From: Streptomyces sp. M92
Lineage (GTDB): Bacteria > Actinomycetota > Actinomycetes > Streptomycetales > Streptomycetaceae
NCBI RefSeq assembly: GCF_028473745.1
Contig: NZ_CP101137.1
Coordinates: 2,666,001-2,730,000 of the forward strand
Direction of reading: 5' to 3'
Length of the DNA: 64,000 nt
Shown: one piece after another, positions 63,019-64,000 of the stretch
Position numbering within the stretch: position 1 is the stretch's first letter
Layout of the letters: the number at the start of each line of letters is the position of its first letter
The notes under the pieces: model-generated
Seen by the model: the letters and a program-made list of their open reading frames with translations, nothing else
Database searches by the model: none
Told to the model about the DNA's origin: nothing
Position numbers and translations under genes: made by a program

Positions 63019-64000
63019 TCAGCCACGCCCCGCCCGCGAGCAGCACGAGCACCCCGGCGGTGATGCCGGCCGCGACCCCCACGCCGGAACCCTCCCCGGC
63101 CGGGGCCCCGGCCACCGGCTGCGCGCCCGCCGCACCCTTCCCGGCGCCACCGGCCTGCCCGGAGGACGACGCGTCCGGCCTCGGGCTCGCCTGCGCGGCG
63201 CTCTTCGGCGGGACCAGCTCACCCACCGGCTGAACCTTGCCGACCGCCTTGAAGCCCCAGTCGAAGAGGCGGGCGGTCTCCTTGTAGACCTCGTTGTGCT
63301 CGTCCTCCTGCGGGTTCATCACGGTGACGAGCAGCACCTTGCCGCCCTGCTCGGCGACGCCCGTGAAGGTGTAGCCAGCGTTGGTGGTGTAGCCGTTCTT
63401 CACGCCCGCGATGCCCGGGTAGACCTCCACGTCGGAGTCACCGGCCAGCAGGCGGTTGGTGTTCTGGATCTCGAAGGACTCGCGGGACGTCTTGCCCTTC
63501 TTGTCCTTCTTCGTCTCGCCGGGGAACTTCGAGCGGACCGTCGAGGCGTACTCGCGGAAGTCCTTCTTCTGGAGCCCGGAGCGGGCGAAGAGCGTCAGGT
63601 CGTACGCGGAGGAGACCTGACCCGGCGCGTCGTAGCCGTCCGGGCTGACCACGTTCGTGTCGAGGGCCTGGAGCTCCTCGGCGTGCTCGTTCATCTCCGT
63701 CACGGTCTTCTTGGTGCCGCCGTTCATCGCGGACAGCACGTGCACGGCGTCGTTGCCGGAGCGCAGGAAGACCCCGAGCCACAGGTCGTGGACGGTGTAG
63801 GTCTCGTCCTCCTTGATGCCGACCATGCTGGAGCCCGAACCGATGCCCGACAGGTCGGACGGGGCGACCTTGTGCTCGGTGGTCTTCGGCCACTTCGGCA
63901 GCAGCGTGTCGGCGAAGAGCATCTTCAGCGTGCTCGCCGGGGCCAGTCGCCAGTGCGCGTTGTGCGCGGCGAGCACGTCGCCGGACTCGGCGTCGGCCAC
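62966..64000 (-). CDS. D-alanyl-D-alanine carboxypeptidase (DacA/PBP5-type), 5' end outside window
   Basis: At least 344 residues of a class-A low-molecular-weight penicillin-binding protein that trims the peptidoglycan stem peptide. The SxxK motif is PASTLK with the catalytic Ser and Lys, the second motif is LRSGNDAV (SxN), and the third is VKNGYT, where KTG is usual. The C-terminus has a Gly/Ala/Ser-rich stretch, one membrane segment (GVAAGITAGVLVLLAGGAWLI) and a basic tail, so the enzyme is anchored at its C-terminus. The N-terminus and signal peptide lie beyond base 64000. KNG occurs in some actinomycete members, as I recall. Confidence 0.9.
   Translation of the reverse strand: MADAESGDVLAAHNAHWRLAPASTLKMLFADTLLPKWPKTTEHKVAPSDLSGIGSGSSMVGIKEDETYTVHDLWLGVFLRSGNDAVHVLSAMNGGTKKTVTEMNEHAEELQALDTNVVSPDGYDAPGQVSSAYDLTLFARSGLQKKDFREYASTVRSKFPGETKKDKKGKTSRESFEIQNTNRLLAGDSDVEVYPGIAGVKNGYTTNAGYTFTGVAEQGGKVLLVTVMNPQEDEHNEVYKETARLFDWGFKAVGKVQPVGELVPPKSAAQASPRPDASSSGQAGGAGKGAAGAQPVAGAPAGEGSGVGVAAGITAGVLVLLAGGAWLINRRWPLPDLVRRRTRP

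Overview
The window is chromosomal DNA of a Streptomyces-type actinomycete. The G+C content is very high and third codon positions are almost all G or C. Many genes start with GTG, operons use ATGA/GTGA overlaps, and gene order is the Streptomyces core order. From memory, not checked, the order resembles the S. coelicolor region from about SCO4797 (pcrA/uvrD) to SCO4847 (D-Ala-D-Ala carboxypeptidase). I see no tRNA, rRNA, prophage, complete insertion sequence or CRISPR array. The only mobile element I can support is a small MITE-like element at 36031-36255.

Layout. 0.1-6.4 kb: the repair helicase pcrA, an M23 peptidase, a lipase-like hydrolase and the small subunit of a B12-dependent acyl-CoA mutase (icmB). 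6.7-15.1 kb: a divergent five-gene block, with DUF5691 and SWIM zinc-finger proteins on the minus strand and a MoxR-type AAA ATPase, a DUF5682 protein and a von Willebrand A protein on the plus strand. A perfect 13-bp inverted repeat separates the two arms and carries RecA-independent DNA-damage promoter motifs (TTGTCRGTG-N8-TANNNT). The same motif precedes pcrA. 15.2-17.6 kb: two low-complexity secreted proteins, the second with an apparent 1-nt frameshift. 18.1-27.0 kb: sucC-sucD, an XRE/sigma-like/membrane fusion, a PerM-like membrane protein, a small membrane protein and purN-purH. 27.0-33.6 kb: three small secreted proteins and two tandem pairs, each an FHA-type protein overlapping a membrane Ser/Thr kinase. 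The kinase outer domains look like a peptidoglycan-binding domain and a lytic-transglycosylase fold.

33.7-39.4 kb: a small membrane protein, folD, a DUF3017 protein (its stop codon lies in the MITE terminus), an XRE regulator with a C-terminal DUF2690, and mdh. 39.5-42.7 kb: a three-gene operon in which the C-terminus of the first (membrane) protein and the N-terminus of the second carry the same IGNAxGATFAVGD motif. This may be an assembly or amyloid-type signalling motif and is one of the two most interesting things here. 42.9-50.0 kb: an aldehyde dehydrogenase, a GMC oxidoreductase and a complete glycine betaine/choline-type ABC importer, that is, osmoprotectant uptake plus choline oxidation. 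50.0-54.4 kb: a PEP-mutase/isocitrate-lyase-like protein, an AhpD-like protein, a MocR regulator, and a lipoprotein/ATP-grasp pair. 54.5-57.9 kb: a ZTP riboswitch in front of glyA, then trpS and a 2'-5' RNA ligase-like protein. 57.9-63.0 kb: dprE2, dprE1, a PAP2 phosphatase, a UbiA-type phosphoribosyltransferase, GtrA and YihY, a decaprenyl-phospho-arabinose-type gene set. The window ends inside a D-Ala-D-Ala carboxypeptidase on the minus strand.

Central carbon metabolism (sucCD, mdh), purine and one-carbon metabolism (purN, purH, folD, glyA with its ZTP sensor) and cell-envelope functions recur through the window. The accessory signalling modules are the MoxR/VWA block, the kinase/FHA pairs and the shared-motif operon. 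All functions are inferred from sequence; no database search was possible.
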